Shown here: positions 57,067 to 64,000 of the stretch, in pieces
Numbering within the stretch: position 1 is the stretch's first letter
Layout of the letters: every line of letters begins with the position of its first letter
NCBI GenBank assembly: GCA_035949055.1
Contig: DASZIO010000057.1
Coordinates: 62,001-126,000, forward strand
Length of the DNA: 64,000 nucleotides
Direction: 5' to 3'
Source: Bog-756 sp035949055
GTDB taxonomy: Bacteria > Actinomycetota > Acidimicrobiia > Acidimicrobiales > RAAP-2
Notes under the pieces: model-generated
Seen by the model: the letters and a program-made list of their open reading frames with translations, nothing else
Databases searched by the model: none
What the model was told of the DNA's origin: nothing
Program-made: the position numbers and the translations under genes

Positions 57067-57575
57067 CGACTGCCCCTCCCGTCCCCCCGGCGGCGAAAGG
57101 CGGGGGCGCTCCGGCGAACGCATCGGGAGAACCGCCGGTCGCACCTCCGCCGCCCGGACACCGTCACCGGCTCCGCTACCTGTTGGTGGGGCTGGTGCTG
57201 GTGGGGTCGCTCGGCTTCTTGTTGGCCAAGGGCCTCGGGACGTCACTCAACTTCTACCTCCCGGCCGATCAGGCGGTCCGTCAGGCGGCCAGCCTCGGCG
57301 GGAGGACCTTCAACCTCGAGGGGGTGGTCGCGCCGGGGTCCATCCACTCGACGCCCACCGGGGTCGACTTCGTCGTCACGGCCGGGGCGACCGCCGTCCC
57401 GGTCCACAACACGGGCAGCCCGCCCGAGCTCTTCCAACCGTCCATCCCGGTCATCGCCGTCGGCCATTTCAACGGGTCGACGTTCGTCTCGAACCAGATC
57501 CTGGTCAAGCACACCTCCGACTACATCGCCGCCCACCCGGGCCGGGTCACCGCCACGAACGGCACGAAACGATGA
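57063..57575 (+). CDS. ccmE: CcmE: heme chaperone
   Basis: 170-residue membrane-anchored chaperone. One helix (RYLLVGLVLVGSLGFLLAKG) anchors the OB-fold domain, and the heme-binding HxxxY is H150-TSD-Y154 (ILVKHTSDYIAAH). This is the histidine form of the motif, as in proteobacteria, not the cysteine form of archaea and Desulfovibrio. The N terminus (35 residues) is Pro/Ala-rich. GTG start overlapping the CcmD-like gene by four bases. Confidence 0.93.
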   Translation: MTTAPPVPPAAKGGGAPANASGEPPVAPPPPGHRHRLRYLLVGLVLVGSLGFLLAKGLGTSLNFYLPADQAVRQAASLGGRTFNLEGVVAPGSIHSTPTGVDFVVTAGATAVPVHNTGSPPELFQPSIPVIAVGHFNGSTFVSNQILVKHTSDYIAAHPGRVTATNGTKR

Positions 57576-57615
57576 GCGCCCGCTCGACGCCCGGCTGTTC
57601 CCACGGTCGCCTCGG

Positions 57616-59700
57616 GTGAACGGGACCTTCGGCCACACCGGCGTCCTCCTCGGGTTCGTCGCCGCGCTCACCGGCATCGCGGTGATCGCCGTCGGGCTGG
57701 CCCGAGGCCGCGCCGGTTCCACACGGAGTGGCCAGGTGTACGCCCCCCTGATCCTCCTCGGTGGGTTGATCTCGGTGGTGGCCATGGAGCACGCCCTCAT
57801 CACCCACGACTTCTCGCTTACCTTCGTAGCCGACAACAACAGCACCTACACCCCGCTGCTCTACACGCTCACCGGCATGTGGTCGGCGTTGGCCGGATCG
57901 ATCCTGCTGTGGGCGGTGATCCTGGCCGGGTACGCCACCGCCATGGTCTGGCGGTTCCGTCACCGCGCCGCCGACCCTCTGGTGGCCTGGGCCACCCTGG
58001 TCGTGTACGTCGTGGCCGCCTTCTTCTTCGGGCTCATGCTCGGCCCGGCCGACCCCTTCCGACACGTGGTCGGCGCCGTCCCGACCAGTGGCCTCGGACC
58101 GAACGTCCTGCTGCAGGACAACCCGCTCAACGCCTTGCACCCACCCCTCCTCTACCTCGGCATGGTCGGGTTCACCCTCCCGTTCGCCTTTGCCATCGCC
58201 TCCCTCGTGACCGGGCGGGTCGACGAGGACTGGCAGGGCGAGACCCGGCGCTGGACCCTGTTCGCCTGGGCGTTCCTGACAGCCGGCATCCTGCTCGGGG
58301 CGTGGTGGTCGTACCAGGTCCTCGGTTGGGGCGGGTTCTGGGCCTGGGACCCGGTCGAGAACGCCGCCCTCCTGCCCTGGCTGGTCGGCACGGCCTACCT
58401 GCACTCGGTGATGGTCCAGCAGCGCCGCGGGCTGCTCCGGGTCTGGAACTTGTCGTTGGTCATCGCCACGTTCAGCCTGACCATTCTCGGGACCTTCTTC
58501 ACCCGGTCCGGGGTGTTCCAGTCGGTCCACTCCTTCACCGCCTCGTCCATCGGCCCGCTGCTCCTGGCCTTCTTCGGCCTGGTCCTGGTCATCGGGGTCG
58601 GCCTCATCGCCTGGCGCGGCGACCGCCTGCATTCGGGTGGGGGGATCGACTCGCCGCTCAGCCGGGAGGGCGCCTTCCTGGCCAACAACCTGTTGTTCGT
58701 GGGCTTCACCTTCGTCGTCCTCCTCGGCACCGTCTTCCCGTTGTTCTACGAGGCTCTCCACGGCGGTGACCAGGTCGCGGTGGGTGCCCCCTACTTCAAC
58801 CGGATGTTCATCCCGGTCGGCCTCGGGCTCCTGTTCCTGATGGCGGTGGCGCCGGCGCTGCCGTGGCGGATGACCTCGCTCGGCACCATGCGGGCCAGGC
58901 TGGCCGTGCCGGCGACGGTCGGGGTGGGGGTCGTGGTGGTCTGCGTCGTGGCCGGCGTCCGCGGCGTCGAGCCGCTACTGGCCTTCGGCCTCGGGGGATT
59001 TGCCGCCGCCACCGCCGCCCGCGCCCTCGTGCTGTCGGTCCGCGGCGCCTGGCGCTCTTCCCGGGCCTCGGGTGCGGGGCGGGCACGGGCGGTGCTGTCG
59101 GGCTGGCGCGGTCTGGTCGGCCGGGCCAACGGAGGCATGGTCGTCCACATCGGCGTCGTGCTCGTCGCCATCGGTCTGTCGGCCGCGGCCGGGTTCCGCC
59201 ATGACGGGCTGGTGTCGCTGCACCGCGGCCAGACCGCCACGGTCGCCGGCCACCGGGTCGAGTTCGTGCGGACCCGGTCACTGGCTTCCCCGTCCCACTC
59301 GGAGCTGCAGGCGGTGCTGCGGGTCGACGGCGGGGGCGAATTCACCCCGGCCATCAGCCGATTCGGCACCGGTACCCAGCCCGTCGGCACCCCGGCCATC
59401 GACTCGAGCTGGCGGCAGGACGTCTACCTGACCATTGCCGCCATCCCCGGCACGGGAACCGAGTGGCAGTTCCGGGTGGTGGTCCAACCGCTGGTGGCCT
59501 GGTTGTGGACCGGTGGCGCCCTGATCGTCATCGGCTCGATCCTCTCGGCTGTGCCGGGGCGGAGGCGGCGCCCGACCGACCCGGTGTCGGCCCCGGTCGT
59601 GGAGGCACCCGCCGTGGAGGCGAGCGGCGCCCGGGAAGCCGATCCTGGGCGGCTTCCCGCGGAGGACCCGCTCCCGGTCGGGGCCGGGGACCGGCCGTGA
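57616..59700 (+). CDS. ccmF: CcmF: cytochrome c heme lyase subunit
   Basis: 694-residue membrane protein with about 15 helices. The WWD motif is LGWGGFWAWDPVENAALLPW, with conserved histidines in VVAMEHALITHDFSLTFV and LQDNPLNALHPPLLYLGMVG. TLTGMWSALAGSILLWAVIL is the usual entry. The C-terminal 50 residues are an extra Pro/Glu-rich tail. GTG start 40 bases after ccmE. It ligates heme to the apocytochrome with CcmH. Confidence 0.95.
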   Translation: MNGTFGHTGVLLGFVAALTGIAVIAVGLARGRAGSTRSGQVYAPLILLGGLISVVAMEHALITHDFSLTFVADNNSTYTPLLYTLTGMWSALAGSILLWAVILAGYATAMVWRFRHRAADPLVAWATLVVYVVAAFFFGLMLGPADPFRHVVGAVPTSGLGPNVLLQDNPLNALHPPLLYLGMVGFTLPFAFAIASLVTGRVDEDWQGETRRWTLFAWAFLTAGILLGAWWSYQVLGWGGFWAWDPVENAALLPWLVGTAYLHSVMVQQRRGLLRVWNLSLVIATFSLTILGTFFTRSGVFQSVHSFTASSIGPLLLAFFGLVLVIGVGLIAWRGDRLHSGGGIDSPLSREGAFLANNLLFVGFTFVVLLGTVFPLFYEALHGGDQVAVGAPYFNRMFIPVGLGLLFLMAVAPALPWRMTSLGTMRARLAVPATVGVGVVVVCVVAGVRGVEPLLAFGLGGFAAATAARALVLSVRGAWRSSRASGAGRARAVLSGWRGLVGRANGGMVVHIGVVLVAIGLSAAAGFRHDGLVSLHRGQTATVAGHRVEFVRTRSLASPSHSELQAVLRVDGGGEFTPAISRFGTGTQPVGTPAIDSSWRQDVYLTIAAIPGTGTEWQFRVVVQPLVAWLWTGGALIVIGSILSAVPGRRRRPTDPVSAPVVEAPAVEASGAREADPGRLPAEDPLPVGAGDRP

Positions 59701-60275
59701 AGGCGCCGGCCCGGCGGGGCCCCGATGCTCCGCCGGTGCGCCATACGGCCCGCTGGGTTTCGGTCGGCGTGCTGGTGGTGGCAGCCGGGCTGGTGGCAGT
59801 GCTCGCTACCCGGCCCCCGGCCACCGCCACCGAGGTCTACAGCCCGCTGGTCGGGAAGCCGGTGCCGGCGGTGACCGGGGCCACGCTCGACGGGGCGCGC
59901 TACTCGCTGGCGTCGCCACCGGGCCGCTACACGGTGGTGAACTTCTTCGCCAGCTGGTGCGGTCCCTGCATGCAGGAGGGCCCTGAACTGGTCAAGTTCC
60001 AGTACGAGCATCAGAAGTCTGGTGACGCCTCCATGCTGAGCGTGGTGTTCGACGACAGCGAGAGCTCGGCCCGGTCCTACCAGGCCACCCTCGGGGCGAC
60101 CTGGCCGACCCTCTCCGACCGGGGAAGCCGGCTGGCTGTGGCCTTCGGCGTCCGGGCGCCGCCGTCCACCTTCGTGGTCGCGCCCGACGGGAGAGTGGTC
60201 GCCTATCTGGTGGCGCCGGTCACCGCGGCCGATCTCGACCACATCGTGGCTCGCGCCGAGGCGTCCGGGGCGTGA
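59697..60275 (+). CDS. Membrane-anchored thioredoxin-like protein (CcmG/ResA type)
   Basis: 192-residue thioredoxin-fold protein with a single N-terminal anchor helix (VSVGVLVVAAGLVAVLA). The redox site is C88-GP-C91 in VVNFFASWCGPCMQEGPELV, followed by the TWPTLSDRGSRLAVAFGVRA and PPSTFVVAPDGRVVAYLV strands with the cis-proline (APPST). It should keep the apocytochrome CxxCH cysteines reduced, fed by CcdA. GTG start overlapping ccmF by four bases. Confidence 0.92.
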   Translation: MKAPARRGPDAPPVRHTARWVSVGVLVVAAGLVAVLATRPPATATEVYSPLVGKPVPAVTGATLDGARYSLASPPGRYTVVNFFASWCGPCMQEGPELVKFQYEHQKSGDASMLSVVFDDSESSARSYQATLGATWPTLSDRGSRLAVAFGVRAPPSTFVVAPDGRVVAYLVAPVTAADLDHIVARAEASGA

Positions 60276-61678
60276 GGCGACGACGCTTCCCCCTCTGGAC
60301 GCTGCTGGCCGTGGCGCTGGTGGCGGCGCTGGTGGTCGGCAGCGGCGTGCTGTCGTCCTCACCGCCGACCTTGGCCCAGCGCGCCTACGCCATCGAATCG
60401 GTGCTCCGCTGCCCGAGCTGCGAGGACCTGTCGGTGGCCGACTCCACCGCCCAGACCGCGGTGGCCGTCCGGACCACGGTCAGGCAACTGCTGGCGCAGG
60501 GGCGGACCGATCAGCAGGTCGAGTCCTATCTCGTGGCCCGCTACGGCTCGACCATCGTCCTCGACCCGCCGGCCCACGGCTGGTCGTTGCTGGTCTGGCT
60601 CCTACCCCTGGTGGGCGGAGGCGCGGCGGTGGCCGCCCTCGGGACGTTCCTCTTCCGGCGCCGGTCCGGGCCGTTGCCCGACGCCGACGTTCCCCGCCCG
60701 GCATACCGGCCCGGACGCGGACAGCTCGAGGAGCGGCGGGACTTCCTCGTCCGAGCACTGGCCGACGCCGATGCCGAGCACCTCGCCGGTGACCTCGGCG
60801 ACGAGGACTACCTGACCCTGCGCCAGCGCGACCTGCGCCTCCTCCGCCGCGTCGAGGCAGAGCTCGGAGGCGTCGGAGCAGAGCTCGCGGGTGCACCGCC
60901 ACCCGCCCGGGCCGGGGTACCCGCCGCCGCCCTGTCGGCCGGGGCCACGGAAGTGGCCGGTGTCGACCGACCAGCGGTGGCCGGCGAACCCGACTCGGTG
61001 CCCAAAGCACCCGATTTCGGGGGCTCTGACCTCGGGGGGCCCGACCTCGGGGGCTCCGACCTCGGGGTCGACCCGGCTCCGGCCGCCCGCGCGGCCGCCC
61101 CGACCGCCGGACGAACCACCCGGAGCCGGCGCAGCCGATGGTTGCTCCGGGGGGCGGCGGCTTCGTTCGCGGCCGCCCTCATCGTGGCGGTGTCGTTGTT
61201 CGCCTCCAATCGGTTGCCGGGCCAGACCGCCACGGGCAGCGTGAGCGCGACCCAGTCGCAGCTGCTCGCGCAGACCCTCGACGAGGCGGCGACTCTCGAG
61301 AACCAGGGCCAGCTGGGCCGGGCGGCGCAGCTCTACCAGTCGGTCCTCGGCGGCCACCCGGGCAACGAAGTGGCGCTGGCCCAGCTCGGCTGGCTCGAGT
61401 ACCAGACCGGCCGGTCGGGTAACAGCGCGTCCCTGATGGACGACGGCCAGGCCAAGCTCGGGCGGGCGGTCCGGCTCGACCCCGGTGACTATGCCGCCCG
61501 CCTCTACCTGGGGACCGTCCTGTTGCAGCGGGACGCCAACCCCGGCGGTGCGGTCGGGCAGTTCCAACGGTTCCTGGCCGACGATCCTCCCACCGCCTTG
61601 GTGCAGCAGGCCGCGCCCGAGCTGCGCCTGGCCTACCAGCAGGCGGGGGTGCCCGTCCCGTCGCAGCTGGCGGGCTGA
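60272..61678 (+). CDS. CcmH-CcmI fusion (cytochrome c maturation, TPR protein)
   Basis: 468-residue protein joining two Ccm subunits. Residues about 30-125 are CcmH: LAQRAYAIESVLRCPSCEDL with C47 and C50 (LRCxxC), then SYLVARYGSTIVLDPP and a transmembrane helix. After a Gly/Asp/Ala-rich linker and a second helix (GAAASFAAALIVAVSLF) come TPR units (AATLENQGQLGRAAQLYQSV, NEVALAQLGWLEYQTGRSGN, LDPGDYAARLYLGTVLLQRD) as in CcmI, which holds the apocytochrome. The fusion is like CycH/NrfG-type arrangements. GTG start overlapping the thioredoxin gene. Confidence 0.9.
   Translation: MRRRRFPLWTLLAVALVAALVVGSGVLSSSPPTLAQRAYAIESVLRCPSCEDLSVADSTAQTAVAVRTTVRQLLAQGRTDQQVESYLVARYGSTIVLDPPAHGWSLLVWLLPLVGGGAAVAALGTFLFRRRSGPLPDADVPRPAYRPGRGQLEERRDFLVRALADADAEHLAGDLGDEDYLTLRQRDLRLLRRVEAELGGVGAELAGAPPPARAGVPAAALSAGATEVAGVDRPAVAGEPDSVPKAPDFGGSDLGGPDLGGSDLGVDPAPAARAAAPTAGRTTRSRRSRWLLRGAAASFAAALIVAVSLFASNRLPGQTATGSVSATQSQLLAQTLDEAATLENQGQLGRAAQLYQSVLGGHPGNEVALAQLGWLEYQTGRSGNSASLMDDGQAKLGRAVRLDPGDYAARLYLGTVLLQRDANPGGAVGQFQRFLADDPPTALVQQAAPELRLAYQQAGVPVPSQLAG
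61019..61063 (+). repeat. Three tandem 15-base repeats inside the CcmH-CcmI gene
   Basis: GGGGGCTCTGACCTC, GGGGGGCCCGACCTC and GGGGGCTCCGACCTC lie head to tail and in frame, encoding GGSDL-GGPDL-GGSDL (residues 250-264) in the linker between the two membrane helices. Copy number may vary between strains without breaking the frame. Confidence 0.9.
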
Positions 61679-61690
61679 CGGCGCCCGCAG

Positions 61691-62662
61691 TCAGGGGACG
61701 ACGACCGCCTTCCCGCTGATACTGCGGTCGATGAGGCCCGACATCACGTCGGCCGCCTCCTGGAGCGGGTAGGTGGCGGGTCGAGTCGGGTGCAGCCGGC
61801 CGTCGCCGACCAGGTCCATGAGGTCACCGATGAGCTCGCGGTTGCCGGCGGGATCCTTGAAGGTCCACCCGCCCCAGTCCACGCCCACCACCGTGCGGTT
61901 GTTGAGCAGCACCTGGTTGAGGGGGACCGAGGCGATGGTTCCGGTGGCGAAGCCGATCACGCAGAACCGACCGAGATGCCGGAGGGAGCGGAGGGCAGGC
62001 TCGCTGTGGCGCCCACCCACCGGGTCGACCACCAGGTCCACCCCGCCCCCTGAGAGCTCCCGGGCCCGGGCCTTCAGATCCTCTTCCTCGTAGGAGATGG
62101 TCGCCTCGGCGCCCATGCTCAACGCGGCCTCGAGCTTGTCGCGGTCGGAGGCGGCAGCGATGACGCGCCCACCGAGCGCGGTGGCGATGTCGACCGCGGC
62201 CAGCCCCACGCCACCACCTGCTCCGAGGACGAGCACCCACTCGCCGGCATCGAGGCGGGTGCGTCGGGTGAGGGTGAACAGCATGGTGCAGTAGCTCTGG
62301 ATGAGCGCGGCCGCCTGCCCGAAGTCGATGGTGGCGGGCATGGAGACGAGGGTGAGTGCCGGGACCAGCACCTGCTCGGCGAAGGCTCCGAACCCGGTGA
62401 AGGCCATCACCCGGTCACCGACCCCGACGCCGTCGACGCCCGGCCCGACCGCGGCGACCCGGCCGGCGATCTCACTACCCGGCACGAAGGGGGTGGCCGG
62501 CTTCAGCTGGTACTTCCCCTGGCAGATGAGGCCGTCGACGAAGTTCACCCCGGCCGCCTTCACGTCGACCACCACCTGGCCCTCACCGGGGACCGGCGCG
62601 TCCCGCTCTTCGAGCACCAGCGTCGCGAGCGGTCCGAGCTCCGGGCAGACGAGGGCGCGCAC
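61691..62662 (-). CDS. NADPH:quinone oxidoreductase-like (zinc-independent MDR family)
   Basis: 323-residue medium-chain dehydrogenase of the quinone reductase branch, with no zinc ligands. VKAAGVNFVDGLICQGKYQL, PFVPGSEIAGRVAAVGPGVD and GEWVLVLGAGGGVGLAAVDI (the Rossmann Gly-rich loop) are typical, and VVDPVGGRHSEPALRSLRHL follows. It reduces quinones or enones with NADPH. GTG start with TACGGT ending seven bases before it. Convergent with the CcmH-CcmI gene, 12 bases apart. Confidence 0.92.
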   Translation of the reverse strand: MRALVCPELGPLATLVLEERDAPVPGEGQVVVDVKAAGVNFVDGLICQGKYQLKPATPFVPGSEIAGRVAAVGPGVDGVGVGDRVMAFTGFGAFAEQVLVPALTLVSMPATIDFGQAAALIQSYCTMLFTLTRRTRLDAGEWVLVLGAGGGVGLAAVDIATALGGRVIAAASDRDKLEAALSMGAEATISYEEEDLKARARELSGGGVDLVVDPVGGRHSEPALRSLRHLGRFCVIGFATGTIASVPLNQVLLNNRTVVGVDWGGWTFKDPAGNRELIGDLMDLVGDGRLHPTRPATYPLQEAADVMSGLIDRSISGKAVVVP

Positions 62663-62669
62663 GGCCCGA

Positions 62670-62675
62670 ACCGTA
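62670..62675 (-). promoter_or_regulatory. -10 hexamer TACGGT, leaderless start
   Basis: Reading leftward, TACGGT ends seven bases before the GTG at 62662. Confidence 0.5.
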
Positions 62676-62739
62676 TCCTGCGCCGGCACTCCTCCCGCGC
62701 TTCGTCGACCGGTCCTCGGCCGACGAAGCCGGCGGGGGC

Positions 62740-63882
62740 TCACCCGTTGCGCAATGCCCGCAGGCCTTCGACCACGGGGCCGAAGGCCGACTCGAAGGCG
62801 TCCACGTCGGTCTCGGTCGAGGGCCAACCGACCGACAGGCGCAGGGAACGCTCCCCGTCCACCCCCATGGCTTCGAGCACCGGTGAGGGCTCGAGCGCCT
62901 CCGACGAGCACGATGAGCCCGAGTGGACGGCGATTCCCGACTGGTCCAGCCCGAGCAGCACCGGCTCGGCCTCGACTCCGTCGACCCCCAGGCAGACGAT
63001 GTGGGGGACCCGGTCGACGGGATCGCCGAAGACCCGCACCCCGTCCACCGCGGTGGCCGACTCGGTCAGCCGGTCGGTCAGTGACCGGGCCACCGCCGCT
63101 TCGGCCTGTAGCGAGCCGGCCGAGGACAGGGCGGCGGCGGCGGCCCCGAACCCGACGGCCGCCAGGACGTTCTCGAACCCGGCCCGTCGGGCGCGTTCCT
63201 GCTCCCCACCGACCAGCAAGGGGTCGATGCGGAGCCCTCGCCGCAGGATCAGCGCCCCGGAACCGGCGGGGCCGCCGAGCTTGTGGGCGGAGACCGACAC
63301 CAGGTCGGCACCGGTCTCGGCCAGGTCGATGGGCAGGTGACCGGCGGCCGCGGCCGCATCCACGTGAACCAGGGTGTGGCGGGAACGGCACAGCTCGACC
63401 ACATCGGAGACGGGCTGAACCGTGCCCACTTCGTGATTGGCCCACTGACAGTGGACCAGCACGGGGTCGGTCCCGTGGACGGACCGGCAGCGCCCGAAGG
63501 CATCCTCGACGTCGCCCAGCCGACCGAACGAGTCGACCTCGATGGGGACCAGCGGGCCCGACCGGGCCGAGGCCTCGCGCACCGCCGAGTGCTCGACGTC
63601 GGCACAGAGAATCGGCCCCCGCCCCGGCGAGCTGACGCCCCACACCGCGGCGTTGACCGCCTCGGTGCCGCCCGAGGTGAACACCACCTGGCGGGGCCGG
63701 ACGCCGAACAATCCGGCCACCTGGTCACGCGCCGCCTCCAGCGCGGCGCGGACCATCCGTCCCTCGGTGTGCACCCGGCCGGGGTCGGCGGCCACTCCGT
63801 CGTGCTCCCAACCGGCGATGGCGGCTCGGGCTTCGGGGCGAATCGGTGTGGTCGAGGCGTGGTCGAGGTAATGACGGGCCAC
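62740..63882 (-). CDS. Cysteine desulfurase (NifS/IscS family)
   Basis: 380-residue PLP-dependent enzyme that releases sulfur from cysteine for iron-sulfur clusters or tRNA thiolation. YLDHASTTPIRPEARAAI is the standard start, VVFTSGGTEAVNAAVWGV contains the cofactor-binding Thr/Glu block, the PLP lysine is in VSVSAHKLGGPAGSGALIL, and the active Cys is C325 in HSGSSCSSEALEPSPVL. GTG start. The loop around C325 is longer than in SufS, in line with the IscS/NifS group. Confidence 0.93.
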   Translation of the reverse strand: MARHYLDHASTTPIRPEARAAIAGWEHDGVAADPGRVHTEGRMVRAALEAARDQVAGLFGVRPRQVVFTSGGTEAVNAAVWGVSSPGRGPILCADVEHSAVREASARSGPLVPIEVDSFGRLGDVEDAFGRCRSVHGTDPVLVHCQWANHEVGTVQPVSDVVELCRSRHTLVHVDAAAAAGHLPIDLAETGADLVSVSAHKLGGPAGSGALILRRGLRIDPLLVGGEQERARRAGFENVLAAVGFGAAAAALSSAGSLQAEAAVARSLTDRLTESATAVDGVRVFGDPVDRVPHIVCLGVDGVEAEPVLLGLDQSGIAVHSGSSCSSEALEPSPVLEAMGVDGERSLRLSVGWPSTETDVDAFESAFGPVVEGLRALRNG

Positions 63883-63897
63883 GGTCCCGCTCGCCGT

Positions 63898-64000
63898 TCA
63901 GACCACGGCGGCGCAGGCGTCGTCACCGCGGGCACGCGACGACGACAGGACCACCGGGACCGTACCGCCCGGATCCTCGCCGCACAGCCCGGCGAGCAGT
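63898..64000 (-). CDS. 3' end of a gene running off the window
   Basis: The frame LLAGLCGEDPGGTVPVVL, then SSSRARGDDACAAVV, stops at TGA (63900-63898), 15 bases upstream of the cysteine desulfurase GTG. Only 33 codons are visible, so no family can be named. The tight spacing suggests that it is cotranscribed with the desulfurase. Confidence 0.4.
   Translation of the reverse strand, partial: LLAGLCGEDPGGTVPVVLSSSRARGDDACAAVV

Noticed and set aside
1..64000. CRISPR arrays, insertion sequences, prophage or integrase genes
   Set aside because: I looked for regularly spaced repeats, transposase DDE motifs and terminal inverted repeats and saw none, even in the 5-20 kb region with broken genes.

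Overview
The window is high-GC DNA, rich in GTG starts and in 4-base start/stop overlaps (GTGA, ATGA). It carries several F420/flavin LLM-type oxidoreductases, a WS/DGAT-type acyltransferase, an ECF sigma/RskA-like pair, an ECF41-type sigma factor and many promoters placed for leaderless mRNAs. This points to an actinobacterium. The archaeal-type short valyl-tRNA synthetase, the fatty-acid/CoA metabolism and a Ccm-type cytochrome c system make a deep lineage such as Acidimicrobiia plausible, but that placement is inference; no rRNA or tRNA gene is visible here.

Layout. 0-5.1 kb: an amidohydrolase diverges from a three-gene unit (flavin monooxygenase, class III CoA transferase, CitE/HpcH-like lyase) that looks like a small catabolic pathway. 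5.1-20.4 kb: an accessory stretch mixing intact genes with at least four broken ones (a reductase tail, an SDR, an enoyl-CoA hydratase and a GAP-family membrane protein). It includes TetR and ArsR regulators, an SRPBCC-VOC fusion, a large LuxR-type ATPase regulator, a peroxiredoxin/isomerase/DUF3237/SDR run, an ECF41 sigma factor with its carboxymuconolactone-decarboxylase-like partner, and an OsmC-thiolase pair. 20.5-27.7 kb: an LLM oxidoreductase, a metal module (CDF exporter divergent from ArsR plus a NRAMP-like carrier), a drug/metabolite-type transporter, an alkyltransferase, a DUF347 membrane protein and a YkgJ cysteine-cluster protein. 27.8-35.3 kb: a ferritin-like diiron protein, a DUF885 peptidase-like protein, a UBP zinc finger protein, a propeller lipoprotein, a WS/DGAT acyltransferase and an alpha/beta hydrolase.

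35.4-40.3 kb: a complete branched-chain amino acid-type ABC importer with both permeases fused in one chain. 40.4-44.8 kb: valS and cysS start back to back only 21 bases apart, followed by a cold-shock gene. 45-53.7 kb: acyl-CoA dehydrogenase, low-molecular-weight phosphatase-like protein, DUF4395 protein, acyl-ACP desaturase-like diiron protein, ECF sigma/anti-sigma pair, TetR regulator, glycosyltransferase, enoyl-CoA hydratase and GDP-mannose 4,6-dehydratase. 53.7-61.7 kb: one long co-directional cluster for cytochrome c maturation (CcdA, CcmA, CcmB, CcmC, a CcmD-like protein, CcmE, CcmF, a CcmG/ResA-like thioredoxin, and a CcmH-CcmI fusion). The window ends with a quinone oxidoreductase, a cysteine desulfurase and the tail of an unidentified gene.

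The most notable signals are regulatory. More than a dozen genes have a -10-like hexamer ending 6-7 bases before the start codon. One near-symmetric hexamer can serve as the -10 for both valS and cysS. The ECF41 sigma gene and its partner each have a TGTCACA-N16-GGTCA promoter in opposite orientation. An ArsR gene has a perfect inverted repeat that exactly fills its promoter from the -35 to the end of the -10.
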